Source: Agapanthus africanus (taxonomy: Eukaryota > Streptophyta > Magnoliopsida > Asparagales > Amaryllidaceae). Taken from it: 64,000 nt of DNA. Position 1 is the stretch's first letter. Each line of letters opens with the position of its first letter. The notes under the pieces are model-generated. The model had not been told where the DNA came from. It ran no database searches and worked only from the letters and a program-made list of their open reading frames with translations. Below are positions 1 to 11,255 of this stretch, one piece after another. The DNA is taken from contig CM057337.1 in assembly GCA_030015575.1 (NCBI GenBank), positions 375,309,582 through 375,373,581 of the forward strand. Direction: 5' to 3'. Position numbers and translations under genes: made by a program.

Positions 1-453
1 TTTTTTGGGATAGAGACCAGTGTTGGTTATTCTTTCGACCTTAGAGTCGCTCGTTATTTTTCTGGTGGTTTTGAGTTTCCTTTTGAGTTTTTGATCCTCG
101 CCGTTGGCGTTGTATATTATATTGCTTGTGTGGTTGTGACCGTCGATTGACGAAGAGCTAGCTCCCGCTTGGGGATGCCTTTTATTGATTTCGTATACTA
201 TTCATGTTGTATCCCGTTTGGGAGCCAGTATTTACAAAGGAGACTCTGCCGAAATTTTCAGTAAAATTTTGATGTTTTAAAAACCGCATAATTCGGCTTA
301 TGCTATTGAAATTACTTGCTTTAAGTTGTTTTTCCTGCACTCTACTATTTTCTTGGTTTGGATTTCTGGGTTTTCGGTTTACTTAGATTACGTACGCCTT
401 GAGACGTTCGTAGTTTAAGTGCCGGTCATGTTCCGTACTTTCGGGTCGTGACA
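1..453 (+). mobile_element. Tekay-E: 3' end of a Ty3/gypsy Tekay-type LTR
   Basis: The stretch ends TTTCGGGTCGTGACA, the same terminal motif that closes the Tekay-type LTRs at 32271 and 50881. It also shares the LTR tail layout of those copies (TTTACAAAGGAG followed by CTGCCGAAATTTTC). At 454 the sequence changes abruptly to copia integrase coding sequence, so this is the end of a gypsy element or solo LTR inserted into copia-1. Its start lies left of the window, so neither its length nor its target duplication can be checked; the five bases ACACC at 454-458 would be the expected right-hand duplicate. It is diverged from the LTRs of Tekay-C and Tekay-D and is a separate subfamily. Confidence 0.75.
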
Positions 454-2629
454 ACACCACAATACAACGGTGTATCAGAAAGGCGGAATCGAACTCTATT
501 GGATATGGTTCGTTCCATGATGAGTAAGGCTGAGTTACCACGATCTTTCTGGGGTTATGCACTAGAATCAGCTGCATATCTTTTGAACAAGGCTCCAACC
601 AAGACTGTGCCTACCGCCCCATATCATATGTGGAGTAGGAAGAAACCCTGTCTTAAGTATCTTAAGACATGGGGATGTCCAGCTTTTGTAAAGAAGCAGC
701 ATGCGGACAAGCTCGATGCACGCTCAGTACTGTGTAAGTTTGTGGGATACCCCAAGAACTCAAGGGGGTATCTTTTTCTATTCCGCAGAGGAACAAAAGG
801 TTTTTGTTTCTCAGCATGCCCACTTCTTGGAAACTGAATTTTTAGAAAATCAGATAAGTGGGAGCGCAATAGAACTGGAAGAAATTCCAGAACCACAAGC
901 TATTACTGAAAGCTTGGTAGAACCAGAAGTTTCAGGAGAACCGGACATCCCAGCGCCATTCCGCAGGAGTAGTAGGCAGTCTCATCCGCCCGAGACATAC
1001 TACGGTTTTCTCATAGACGTGGATCGAGAGGATTGCGTCATTGAAAATGATGAGCCTACTAGCTTCCAGCAAGCCATTCAGAGCGGTGACTCAGTAAAAT
1101 GGCTGGATGCAATGCGGACCGAGATAGAGTCCATGTACACCAAAAAAGTTTGGACTTTGGACATAGCTCCAGAAGGGGTAAAACCCGTAGGCTGCAAATG
1201 GATCTTCAGAAAGAAGATTGGTGTAGATGGGCAGGTTGAAACCTATAAAGCTAGACTTGTTGCAAAGGGTTTTCGTCAAAGACCTGGTTTGGACTATGAC
1301 GAAACCTTTTCTCCAGTGGCTATGCTCAAATCCATTCGGATCCTTCTTGCCATTGCTGCCTTCCACGATTATGAGATCTGGCAGATGGACGTAAAGACGG
1401 CTTTTCTAAATGGAAATTTGGAAGAGTGCGTCTATATGGATCAGCCGGAGGGTTTCATTCAGAGTGGGAGCAACGGTAAAGTGTGCAAGTTGCTTAAGTC
1501 CATCTATAGACTGAAGAAGGCATCGCAGAGTTGGAACATCTGCTTTGATGATACTGTCAAAGAATTTGACCTTATCAAAAACCCAGATGAACCATGCATT
1601 TACAGTAAGGTTGTAGGGAGAACTGTAGTATTCCTCGTCTTGTACATGGATGACATTCTCCTAATAGGAAATGATATTCCTATGCTACAGTCAGTCAAAG
1701 GATTCTTGTCACAGAGGTTCTCCATGAAGGACCTGGGCGATGCCAACTACATTCTGGGGATCCAGATATGTCGTGATAGATCTAAGTGGATGTTGGGACT
1801 TTTGCAGTCCAGGTACATCGACACCATACTGAAATGATTTAGTATGGAAGATTCAAAGCGCGGTAATCTACCAGCTTGTCACGGAATCACCCTCTCCAAA
1901 GAGATGTCTCCCAAGACTGATTTGGAAAGGGCTCACATGTCATCTATACCCTACGCATCTGCGGTAGGCTCTATAATGTATGCGATGTTATATACCAGAC
2001 CAGATGTAGCATACGCATTAAGCGTTGTAAGCCGGTATCAGTCGGACCCAGGGGAGAAACACTGGATAGCCGTAAAGAACATTCTCAAATACCTGAGAAG
2101 GACTAAGGAGATGTTCGTGGTGTATGGCGGAAAAGACCTCCAGATCGAGGCCTTTGCTGACTCCAGCTTTCAGAGTGACAAGGATGACTCCAAGTCCATG
2201 TCGGGTTATGTCTTTACCCTCAATGGAGGGGCGGTTTGCTGGAAGAGCTCCAAGCAGGAAACCGTTGCTGACTCAAATATGGAAGCGGAGTACATAGCTG
2301 CTTGCGATGCTGCAAAGGAAGCTGTCTGAATGAAGAAGTTCCTCACGGAGCTTCAGGTGGTTCCTACCATTGTTGATCCAATACCGCTGTATTGTGACAA
2401 CAACGACGCTATTGCTTTAGCGAAAGAACCCAGGTCCCATCAGAAGTCCAGGCACATTTTGAGGCAGTACCACCTGATCAGGGAGATCGTAGATCGCCGG
2501 GAGAACGAGGTGAAGAGAGTAAATTCGGAGAATAACACTACAGATCCATTCACGAAGGCCATACCCCAGACTCAGTTCGAGCGGCTGATCGAGATGATAG
2601 TTCTTCGATACGCCAGTACATGGCCTTAG
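454..2629 (+). pseudogene. copia-1 pol remnant: integrase C-terminal part, reverse transcriptase, RNase H
   Basis: In order: the end of the integrase core (NGVSERRNRTLLDMVRSMMS-like), the linker to reverse transcriptase, reverse transcriptase (KARLVAKGFRQRPGLDYDE, then the YxDD active-site region near 1650), and RNase H (near 2150-2600, DSSFQSDKDD and ADPFTKA-like). In family terms this polyprotein copies element RNA into DNA and inserts it. The order integrase before reverse transcriptase is diagnostic of Ty1/copia, and the wording of the RT domain fits the Angela/BARE lineage. It is a fossil with a few breaks and is not expected to be functional. Confidence 0.9.
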
Positions 2630-2630
2630 T

Positions 2631-2643
2631 GCAAGTGGGAGAT
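2631..2643 (+). other. copia-1 polypurine tract
   Basis: GCAAGTGGGAGAT lies directly before the TGTTAGTG start of the 3' LTR. The same tract precedes the LTRs of copia-2 (8574-8586), copia-4 (28091-28103) and, on the minus strand, copia-3 (59014-59026). It is the usual plus-strand priming site of LTR elements. Confidence 0.85.
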
Positions 2644-2968
2644 TGTTAGTGTATATGCCCTAGATGCCATTACTGTATCATACTAGTTTGTATATTACAT
2701 AATGGAAGCTTGGCATATTCACAGTTGTATAGACAATATTGCTCAAAATAGTAGTATGCTACTTGGTTTGTTTTCTACTTTAATGTGTGCATGTGTTTCT
2801 TTTAGCATATCGCCTTTACACATTAGTGGAGCCCTTAGGATCTTTGCTTGATTACCAGCGTTGTGATGGCAGTCACACTAGTGGGGGCTGGGTAATCTAC
2901 AAGCACATCCTTATACAGGTCCCTAGTCATAGGATTATCGAGACGGGGCATCGATACTCCGGAGTAGA
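2644..2968 (+). repeat. copia-1 3' LTR, first piece
   Basis: Starts TGTTAGTGTATATGCCCTAG directly after the polypurine tract and stops at the Tekay-A insertion. The last five bases, GTAGA (2964-2968), are the target duplication and recur at 21316-21320. The wording TATGCCCTAGAGGC is shared with Angela/BARE LTRs. Confidence 0.9.
2964..2968. repeat. Target-site duplication GTAGA of Tekay-A (left copy)
   Basis: The right copy is at 21316-21320. Joining 2968 to 21321 restores a sequence matching the intact copia-2 LTR (CGGAGTAGACCAGCG-like), which confirms that Tekay-A landed inside a copia LTR. Confidence 0.95.
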
Positions 2969-3470
2969 TGTCACGACCCGAAGATTGGCCCGTGACCGGC
3001 ACTTAACCACGTAACGTCTACAGGCGTAACACGACTAAGTGAACCGAAAACCCAGAAATCAAACCAGTGAAAGTATAGAGTGTTATAAGTTTTAAATGAA
3101 AGCACTTACTAACATGATAAGAAATCTAAGTAAACAATCACCAAGATAACAATATACGACGCCGTAGCGAAGATCAAGATCCACAAGTGGGAACATCACA
3201 GAAAGGATAAACTGCAAGTACAGTCGGCTCACAACGAGCTCGACACCAGAATACAAATAATACATCATCGTCCCCACACTGTCTCTAAGTCAAATACATA
3301 CATGGTAGATGGAGAATACTAGATACAACAATGTACATACTGAAAGATAAACAGATACCGTGCAAAACCCACCTATCAGCAAAAGAGCTAGTACACCAAC
3401 TATGGGGGTATCTGTATCAAAAGATGCAACCGCAGCCTGCCGCGACTACTCCGAAGGGCAACCTGCAAAC

Positions 3471-3512
3471 ACTGTGGCACAACGGGGGTGAGTTGCCAAC
3501 TCGTGAATAGAG
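3471..3512 (-). other. Conserved LTR block and acceptor-like TTTGCAG (Tekay-A 3' LTR)
   Basis: Read on the minus strand this is CGAGTTGGCAACTCACCCCC, then GTTGTGCCACAGTG, then TTTGCAG/GT. The same block recurs in Tekay-B, C and D LTRs at the matching place. GAGTTGGCAACTC is itself a palindrome. Confidence 0.7.
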
Positions 3513-3619
3513 ATAACATGTAAAGGTAATCGCGAGCATGCACGTACTACTCTACTCAATCATATGCCAACAGATGATATCAATATGTGATAAGCAGTAT
3601 GTGCAATAATCATGCAAGT

Positions 3620-3695
3620 GCTCTATCAGGTAATGTAACTACACGATGAGGTACAATGCTCTATCAGGTAATGTAACTACAGCATGAGGTACAAT
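3620..3695. repeat. 38-bp tandem duplication in Tekay-A LTR
   Basis: Two adjacent copies starting GCTCTATCAGGTAATGTAAC, at 3620 and 3658, differ by a few bases. The 5' LTR has the same pair at about 18463-18538. Confidence 0.85.
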
Positions 3696-5746
3696 AGTAA
3701 ATGCTGAGCAGGGGCAATATAATATCTACACGGAATGTCAACGTGGAATATATAATCGGTGTCCATCAATGCACCCAGATCCCCCAAATAGCTCAGGCGC
3801 CGGCACTCTGTCGACCCTCAAATCCTGTACATCTCTGAGAATCCCGAGTGCCCAACATTGGCACCCAAATATCATAAATACTCGTGTCTAGCATCGACAC
3901 GCAAATCCTCATCCATCGGGCCCCGTCAGTCCGGGTTAGCCCACAGGCTCCGTCTGCGGTATCGGCCCTCGGCCCCGGCAGTACGGATCACCCCGCATCC
4001 ATCTATAGACTCTGATCAGTACCCTCCAGATAACTGTCAGGTCCAACCAATCACCGGTAGGTAGTAGTCCCTCTGCCAGGCTCACCGTCTACTGCACAGC
4101 GAAACCGTTCTCGCACCGGGGTACCATACCGGGTCCACCATGTACCCGTAATCGGCCTCAACCAGCTCCTCGATTCGGGTTCACATATATCACTCTAGCA
4201 CCGAGAAAACACATGGTGGACGCACCGAAATATCATATCAAGGGAACCGGGTTTTTAAATGATTATATATTTGCAATAGCCACGGTTCCCAAATCCAGAA
4301 ATCATATGTAACCCAAACCAAAATACAAGTCAATGATCCGATATGATATGTGCGTCAAATATAAATAGCATGTCAAGTCACATATAGATAAGCTACAATA
4401 TGATGATCCGATGTGATATAGGCATCAAGTATGAATATCAAGTCATTCTTAGTGTATATGCTCTAGAGGCCATTACTGTATCATACTAGTTTGTATATTA
4501 CTTAATGGAAGCTTGGGATATTCACCTTGTATATACAATCTTGCTCAAAATAGTAGTATGCTACTTGGTTTGTTTCTACTTCAATGTGTACATGTGTTTA
4601 TTTTTGTATATCGCCTATACACATTAGTAGAGCCCTTAGGATCTTTGCTTGATTACCAGCGATGTGATGGCCGTCACACTAGTGGGGCTGGGTAATCTAT
4701 AAGCACATCCTTATGCAGGTCCCTGGTCGCAGGACTATCGAGACAGGGCATCGATACTCCGGAGTAGACCAGCGCATGCGCTTCTCATCCCAGTATGGGA
4801 GACGGTCTATCCCACAGCCGTCAGTACGTCGTACTTGAGATAGTATGCGGGTGCTCGTTAGGTTACGGGTACACTGGACAGGACTCGTCGGGAACTGACT
4901 AGTTGGTATTATGCCTATCGTCAGTTATCAGTTCCCAGGTGACATGAGTACAGCTTAGTCCGCTGACTTGACACTGTCACTTCGCCTCGAGTGTGTTCCC
5001 ACTGTACTTTGATCACTACCCTACCACGGCTCAAAGGAGTCGTGCAAACAGATAGTGGTTGTTGCAGTCCCGAAGCACTTGGAGGCAGTGACGGTTAGAC
5101 AGGATTCGTCTCTCCCGGTATTGGGGGTTGACATCGCGCTGTGTCTAGGAGAGCCATTACACGAGTAGTCCCTGGCCAGGGCAAACGAGATATACTGGTA
5201 GGTTTCCAGTGTTATCTCAGGGTGTTTTGGGCTTCGCTCCGGCACGACTTGTACCGCTATTGGGGGACTGACGTTTACCGCCCCCTAGGCCCGCCATGCG
5301 ATGTATCAGACGAACAGACCGGACTGTACGGAGAATGTCACACTCAGGCTCAGTAGGAGTTCAGATGGGTTTCGCCTCGTCGGTCTTCTTGTCGGCATTA
5401 CCTGGGGACCGTTACGCACAGCTAGTGCCGCTTGCAGTCTGTGGTTAAACCCACTGCCAGCGTAGTGTCGAGTCTTTAGAGTCCCACACAGAAAGCTTTT
5501 CGCCTTTAGGCAAAAGAGTAGAGGTCGCATGGTATTGCGACAGGTCGTATGGTTTTGCGACAGGGTTCGGTCACATCCGTGCACTTGTGCACGTACAGTG
5601 TCCGGACAGTTTACACTAGCGGGCTTTGGTTTAAGCCAGATCCTAGTGTACCTTTTGGGATTGGATTTATCCAGTGTGCATTCGTGTTCCTCGGAACGCG
5701 GATGCGGGTGCGTATGCACAGTTGACAGGGAGACAGAGGCAGCGGA

Positions 5747-5811
5747 TTCTCATTAGGGTTGTTGACAATTGACCGTTGACTATTTGACTTTTTGTTCAAC
5801 CCTAATGAGAA
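5747..5811. other. 15-bp inverted repeat enclosing TTGAC motifs (copia-2 5' LTR)
   Basis: Arms TTCTCATTAGGGTTG (5747-5761) and CAACCCTAATGAGAA (5797-5811) are perfect complements with a 35-nt spacer. The same structure is at 9888-9952 in the 3' LTR. Arms of 11 bp are kept in the diverged copia-1 LTR (22282-22292 and 22314-22324), where the spacer has changed. Confidence 0.85.
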
Positions 5812-5957
5812 TATGATATGTGATTAACTATTATATTAATTAAGTATTATGGTGACATGGTTGTTGACTTTTGTTGACTTGTTGACTTTGTTGACTTGTT
5901 GACTTTTGTTGACTTGTTGACTTTGTTGACCGGTTGACTAGGCTTGACTAGTTGACC
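5761..5957 (+). promoter_or_regulatory. Dense TTGAC (W-box core) array in copia-2 LTR
   Basis: About 15 TTGAC cores lie within 200 bp, many as TTGACT or TTGACC. These are the core of the W-box bound by WRKY factors in defence responses. The middle of the tract is a short tandem repeat of TTGTTGACTT. The same array is in the 3' LTR (9902-10099), and a smaller cluster of about seven is in copia-1 (22378-22435). Binding is inferred from the motif only. Confidence 0.6.
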
Positions 5958-6196
5958 GTCATGATAACCATAGCCATCATTTCATGGCAAAGACTTTTGT
6001 TTGCTTGCTCATTTGTGTAAAATGAGTGCATGAGATGATTTGGTTATGGTTGCTTCAACCATCACATAAGACTTTTTTTAGTATGATGAGTTATCATGAC
6101 TTTGGATTATGAGAGGGTGAGAGACAAAAGAGTTGCTCATTCTTTCTTGCTCATTCTCTCTCTTGTTCTTGAGCTCTCTTGCTTTGCTCTCACTTC

Positions 6197-8572
6197 TCAA
6201 GGTACGGTTATGTCTTCTTAATGAAACATAAGTCCGAAGCCTTTGGAAAATTCCAGGAGTATAAGAATGAAGTAGAAAAACAGACTGGCAAAAGTATTAA
6301 GATTCTAAGATCGGATCGAGGTGGAGAATACTTAAGTGCCGAGTTCCTGGACTATTTAAAAGAGAACGGAATTCTCTCTCAGCTTACTCCTCCATACACC
6401 CCGCAACATAACGGTGTATCGGAGAGACGGAACCGCACCCTATTGGATATGGTGCGGTCCATGATGAGTAACGCTGAGTTACCGCGATCATTCTGGGGAT
6501 ATGCGCTAGAATCAGCCGCATACCTTTTGAACCGAGTTCCCACTAAGACTGTGCCTACCACGCCATTTGAGATGTGGTGTGGGAAGAGACCCCATCTTAA
6601 TCACATTAAGACATGGGGAAGTCCAGCTTTTATCAAAAAGCAGCATGCGGACAAGCTCGAGGCACGCTCAGTACTGTGCAAGTTTGTGGGATATCCAAAG
6701 AATTCCAAGGGATATTTCTTCTACTGCGAAGAGGAACAAAAAGTTCTTGTTTCTCGTCATGCCCACTTTCTAGAACACCAGTTCTTAGAAAAGGAAATAA
6801 GTGGGAGCGCAGTAGAACTGGAAGAAATTCCAGAACCACGGACTATTACTGAAAGTTTAGTGGAACCAGAGGGTTCGGAAGAACAGGACATTCCTACGCC
6901 GCTCCGCAGGAGTAGTAGGCAGTCTCATCCGCCCGAGAGATACTACGGTTTTCTCATAGACGGGGATAGAGAGGATTGCATCATAGATTATGATGAGCCT
7001 ACTAGCTTCCAGCAGGCCGTTCAGAGCGTTGACTCAGTGAAATGGTTGGATGCAATGCGGACCGAAATGGAGTCCATGTACACCAACAAGGTATGGACGT
7101 TGGACATTGCTCCAGACGGGGTAAAACCCGTAGGTTGCAAGTGGATCTTCAAAAGGAAGATTGGTGTAGATGGACAGGTTGAGACCTATAAAGCTAGGCT
7201 GGTAGCAAAGGGTTTTCGTCAAAGACCTGGCTTGGACTATGACGAAACCTTTTCTCCAGTAGCCATGCTAAAATCCATTCGGATCCTTCTTGCCATTGCT
7301 GCCTTCCACGATTATGAGATCTGGCAAATGGACGTAAAGACGCCTTTTCTAAATGGAAATTTAGAGGAGTGTGTCTATATGGACCAGCCAGAGGGTTTCA
7401 TTCAGAGTGGGAGCAGCGGAAAGGTGTGCAAGTTGCTTAAGTCCATCTATGGACTAAAGCAGGCATCGCGGAGTTGGAACATCTGCTTTGATGAGACGGT
7501 CAAAGAATTTGGCTTTATCAAAAATCCAGATGAACCATGCATCTATAGTAGATTTGTAGCGAGAACTGTAGTATTCCTCGTTTTATACGTGGATGACATT
7601 CTCTTAATAGGAAATGACATTCCTATGCTACAATCTGTCAAGGGGTTCTTGTCACACAGGTTCTCCATGAAAGACCTGGGTGATGCCTCATACATTCTGG
7701 GTATCCGGATCTACCGTGACAGATCCAAGAGGATATTAGGACTTTCTCAGTCCAGGTACATCGACACCGTGCTGAAAAGATTCAGTATGGAAGATTCCAA
7801 GCGCGGTAACCTGCCGGCTTGTCACGGGATCACCCTCTCTAAAGAGATGTCTCCCAAGACTGATTTGGAGAGGGATCGCATGTCTATTATACCCTACGCT
7901 TCTGTGGTAGGCTCTATAATGTATGCGATGTTATGTACCAGACCGGATGTAGCTTATGCACTGAGTGTGGTAAGCCGGTATCAGTCAAACCCTGGGGAGA
8001 AACGCTGGATAGCGGTAAAGAACATTCTCAAGTACCTGAGAAGGACTAAGGAAATGTTCTTGGTGTATGGCGGAAAAGACCTCCAGATCGAGGCCTTTGC
8101 TGACTCCAGCTTCCAGAGTGACAAGGATGATTCCAAGTCCATGTCGGGTTTTGTCTTTACCCTCAATGGAGGGGCGGTGTGTTGGAAGAGTTCCAAACAG
8201 GAAACCGTTGCAGACTCGACGATGGAAGCGGAATACATCGCTGCATCTGATGCCGCAAAAGAAGCTGTCTGGATGAGGAAGTTCTTGAAAGAACTTTAGG
8301 TGGTTACGTCCATTGTTGATCCAATACCTCTGTATTGCGACAACAACGGAGCTATAGCTTTAGCGAAGGAACCCAGGTCCCATCAGAGATCCAGGCACAT
8401 CTTGAGGCGGTATCACCTGATCAGGGAGATCGTGGATCGCCAGGAGATCGAGGTTCGGAGAGTTGCTTCAGAAGATAACACTGCAGATCCATTCACCAAG
8501 GCCCTGCCCCAGACTCAGTTCGAGCGGCTGATCGAGATGATAGGTCTTCGATACGCCAGTACATGGCCTTAG
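6197..8572 (+). pseudogene. copia-2 pol remnant: integrase core, reverse transcriptase, RNase H
   Basis: In order: the integrase core from SRYGYVFLMKHKSEAFGKF through SDRGGEYLSAEF and PQHNGVSERRNRTL (about 6197-6480); the integrase tail with a KFVGYPKNSKGYFFY-like segment (about 6680-6725); the linker with RRSSRQSHPPERYYGFL (about 6905-6955); reverse transcriptase (about 7040-7800) with KARLVAKGFRQRPGLDYDE, QMDVKT and YVDDILL; and RNase H (about 8090-8530) ending ADPFTKALPQTQFERL. Domain order and wording place it in Ty1/copia Angela. It is incomplete, and only about one break is apparent in the part that remains. Confidence 0.93.
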
Positions 8573-8586
8573 TGCAAGTGGGAGAT

Positions 8587-10771
8587 TGTTAGTGTATATG
8601 CCCTAGAGGCCATTACTGTATCATACTAGTTTGTATATTACTTAATGGAAGCTTGGGATATTCACCTTGTATATACAATCTTGCTCAAAATAGTAGTATG
8701 CTACTTGGTTTGTTTCTACTTCAATGTGTACATGTGTTTATTTTTGTATATCGCCTATACACATTAGTAGAGCCCTTAGGATCTTTGCTTGATTACCAGC
8801 GATGTGATGGCCGTCACACTAGTGGGGCTGGGTAATCTATAAGCACATCCTTATGCAGGTCCCTGGTCGCAGGACTATCGAGACAGGGCATCGATACTCC
8901 GGAGTAGACCAGCGCATGCGCTTCTCATCCCAGTGTAGGAGACGGTCTGTCCCACAGCCGTCAGTACGTCGTACTTGAGATAGTATGCGGGTGCTCGTTA
9001 GGTTACGGGTACACTGGACATGACTCGTCGGGAACTGACTAGTTGGTATTATGCCTATCGTCAGTTATCAGTTCCCAGGTGACATGAGTACAGCTTAGTC
9101 CGCTGACTTGACACTGTCACTTCGCCTCGAGTGTGTTCCCACTGTACTTTGATCACTACCCTACCACGGCTCAAAGGAGTCGTGCAAACAGGTAGTGGTT
9201 GGGTGCAGTCCCGAAGCACTTGGAGGCAGTGACGGTTAGACAGGATTCGTCTCTCCCGGTATTGGGGGTTGACATCGCGCTGTGTCTAGGAGAGCCATTA
9301 CACGAGTAGTCCCTGGCCAGGGCAAACGAGATATACTGGTAGGTTTCCAGTGTTATCTCTGGGTGTTTTGGGCTTCGCTCCGGCACGACTTATACCGCTA
9401 TTGGGGGACTGACGTTTACCGCCCCCTAGGCCCGCCATGCGATGTATCAGACGAACAGACCGGACTGTACGGAGAATGTCACACTCAGGCTCAGTAGGAG
9501 TTCAGATGGGTTTCGCCTCGTCGGTCTTCTTGTCGGTATTACCTGGGGACCGTTACGCACAGCTAGTGCCGCTTGCGGTCTGTGGTTAAACCCACTGCCA
9601 GCGTAGTGTCGAGTCTTTAGAGTCCCACACAGAAAGCTTTTCGCCTTTAGGCAAAAGAGTAGAGGTCGCATGGTATTGCGACAGGTCGCATGGTTTTGCG
9701 ACAGGGTTCGGTCACATCCGTGCACTTGTGCACGTACAGTGTCCGGACAGTTTACACTAGCGGGCTTTGGTTTAAGCCAGATCCTAGTGTACCTTTTGGG
9801 ATTGGATTTATCCAGTGTGCATTCGTGTTCCTCGGAACGCGGATGCGGGTGCGTATGCACAGTTGACAGGGAGACAGAGGCAGCGGATTCTCATTAGGGT
9901 TGTTGACAATTGACCGTTGACTATTTGACTTTTTGTTCAACCCTAATGAGAATATGATATGTGATTAACTATTATATTAATTAAGTATTATGGTGACATG
10001 GTTGTTGACTTTTGTTGACTTGTTGACTTTGTTGACTTGTTGACTTTTGTTGACTTGCTGACTTTGTTGACCGGTTGACTAGGCTTGACTAGTTGACCAT
10101 CATGATAACCATAGCCATCATTTCATGGCAAAGACTTTTGTTTGCTTGCTCATTTGTGTAAAATGAGTGCATGAGATGATTTGGTTATGGTTGCTTCAAC
10201 CATCACATAAGACTTTTTTTAGTATGATGAGTTATCATGACTTTGGATTATGAGAGGGTAAGAGACAAAAGAGTTGCTCATTCTTTCTTGCTCATTCTCT
10301 CTCTTGTTCTTGAGCTCTCTTGCTTTGCTCTCACCCTCAACCTCTTCCTCCCTCTCTTGATTCTATGGTTCTCTTGTCTCATGAGTTGAGAATCAAGAAC
10401 TATAGATAAAATCCCATACAAACTCTTCTCTACTCATTCTAGTTCACTAGGTTTAGCAAACCAAGTGAACTAGTTTCTTCAAAGAACGAAGAAGGAGCCA
10501 AAGGTTGGAGCTTTCAGGTGGATCTATCTTCGGCGTACGGAGACGACGAGAAGAAGCCATTCCGGACCACCATCGGAGCATGAAGACGAAGGAGTTCAAG
10601 ACAAGCAAGGTATAACCCCCTAACCGAGTAGCTAGAAACTCGTAGTTAGGTTGTTAGATAGATGTTTAACCAAGATCCGGGTTTTAGGTCCATGTTACCA
10701 CCTCCGTAAAAATCGTTTTTTACCAAATTCCGCATTCCCGAAAGTACCGGGAGAGGTAGCTTGGACTTACA
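8587..10771 (+). repeat. copia-2 3' LTR (2185 bp)
   Basis: Begins TGTTAGTGTATATGCCCTAG after the polypurine tract and ends TTGGACTTACA, followed by the target duplicate GTCAT. TG...CA termini are standard. It is the most complete copia LTR in the window and the reference for the others. The TTGAC array at 9902-10099 and the inverted repeat 9888-9952 lie in its second half. Confidence 0.95.
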
Positions 10772-10776
10772 GTCAT

Positions 10777-11167
10777 GTCACATATAGATGAGCTACAATG
10801 TAATGATCCGATGTGATATAGGCATCAAGTATGAATATCAAGTCATGTCACATATAGATGAGCTACAATGTAATGATCCGATGTGATATAGGCATCAAGT
10901 ATGAATATCAAGTCATGTCACATATAGATGAGCTACAATGTAATGATCCGATGTGATATAGGCATCAAGTTTGCATATCAAGTCATGTCACATATAGATG
11001 AGCTACAATGTAATGATCCGATGTGATATAGGCATCAAGTATGAATAGCATGTCAAGTCACATATAGATGAGCTACAATGTAATGATCCGATGTGATATA
11101 GGCATCAAGTATGAATAGCATGTCAAGTCACACATAGATGAGCTACAATATGATGATCCGATGTGAT
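10777..11167. repeat. 70-bp tandem repeat array in Tekay-A 3' LTR
   Basis: Units start GTCACATATAGATGAGCTAC at 10777, 10847, 10917, 10987, 11057 and 11127, with further units before the copia-2 insertion (about 4375-4446). The matching array in the 5' LTR is at about 19219-19683. Units differ at a few bases. The spacing is close to half a nucleosome; no function is known. Confidence 0.9.
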
Positions 11168-11189
11168 ATCTACAGTGTGAGTGTCATGG

Positions 11190-11255
11190 CAATTACTAAC
11201 GGTGTGTGTGTAACATGCAGGATAGTGCTCGTGCAACATGGACCGTTAGTAATTG
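11190..11255 (-). other. Conserved hairpin, Tekay-A 3' LTR
   Basis: Perfect 14-bp arms, CAATTACTAACGGT and ACCGTTAGTAATTG, with a 38-nt loop. Read on the minus strand the loop holds CATGTTGCACGAGCACT and ends ACACACAC. The same loop with different, still complementary arms is in the Tekay-D and Tekay-C LTRs. Confidence 0.85.

Larger units (their letters stand above)
2969..4446 (-). repeat. Tekay-A 3' LTR, piece distal to pol
   Basis: On the plus strand it starts TGTCACGACCCGAAG, the reverse complement of the LTR end. It is nearly identical to 17812-19290 and is interrupted by copia-2 after GTCAT (4442-4446). It holds a 38-bp tandem pair (3620-3695) and the beginning of the 70-bp repeat tract (about 4375-4446). 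Confidence 0.93.
4447..6196 (+). repeat. copia-2 5' LTR sequence
   Basis: Matches the 3' LTR from 8587 to about 10336 at roughly 99 percent by eye. It then passes directly into integrase coding sequence at about 6196. It includes the conserved inverted repeat at 5747-5811 and the dense TTGAC tract at 5761-5957. Confidence 0.9.
4447..10771 (+). mobile_element. copia-2: Angela-type Ty1/copia nested in Tekay-A LTR
   Basis: Bounded by an exact GTCAT target duplication (4442-4446 and 10772-10776). Parts: 5' LTR sequence 4447 to about 6196, internal pol about 6197-8572, polypurine tract 8574-8586, and 3' LTR 8587-10771 (2185 bp). No gag or protease was recognised between the LTRs, so it is an incomplete, broken element, although the remaining pol is close to continuous. 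The shared LTR parts differ at about 1 percent of sites by eye, which makes it younger than the Tekay-A it sits in, as nesting requires. Confidence 0.95.

Noticed and set aside
5021-5799. Several frames of 60-140 codons in the copia-2 LTR, repeated at 9171-9940
   Set aside because: They are LTR sequence present twice for the same reason; no protein family resemblance.
6179-8299. A 706-codon open frame that could be taken for a host gene
   Set aside because: It is the copia-2 integrase, reverse transcriptase and RNase H region, flanked by LTRs and a target duplication.
10777-11167. Regular repeats resembling a CRISPR array or a satellite
   Set aside because: Units are directly adjacent without unique spacers, lie inside both LTRs of a plant retrotransposon, and do not extend as a satellite beyond it.
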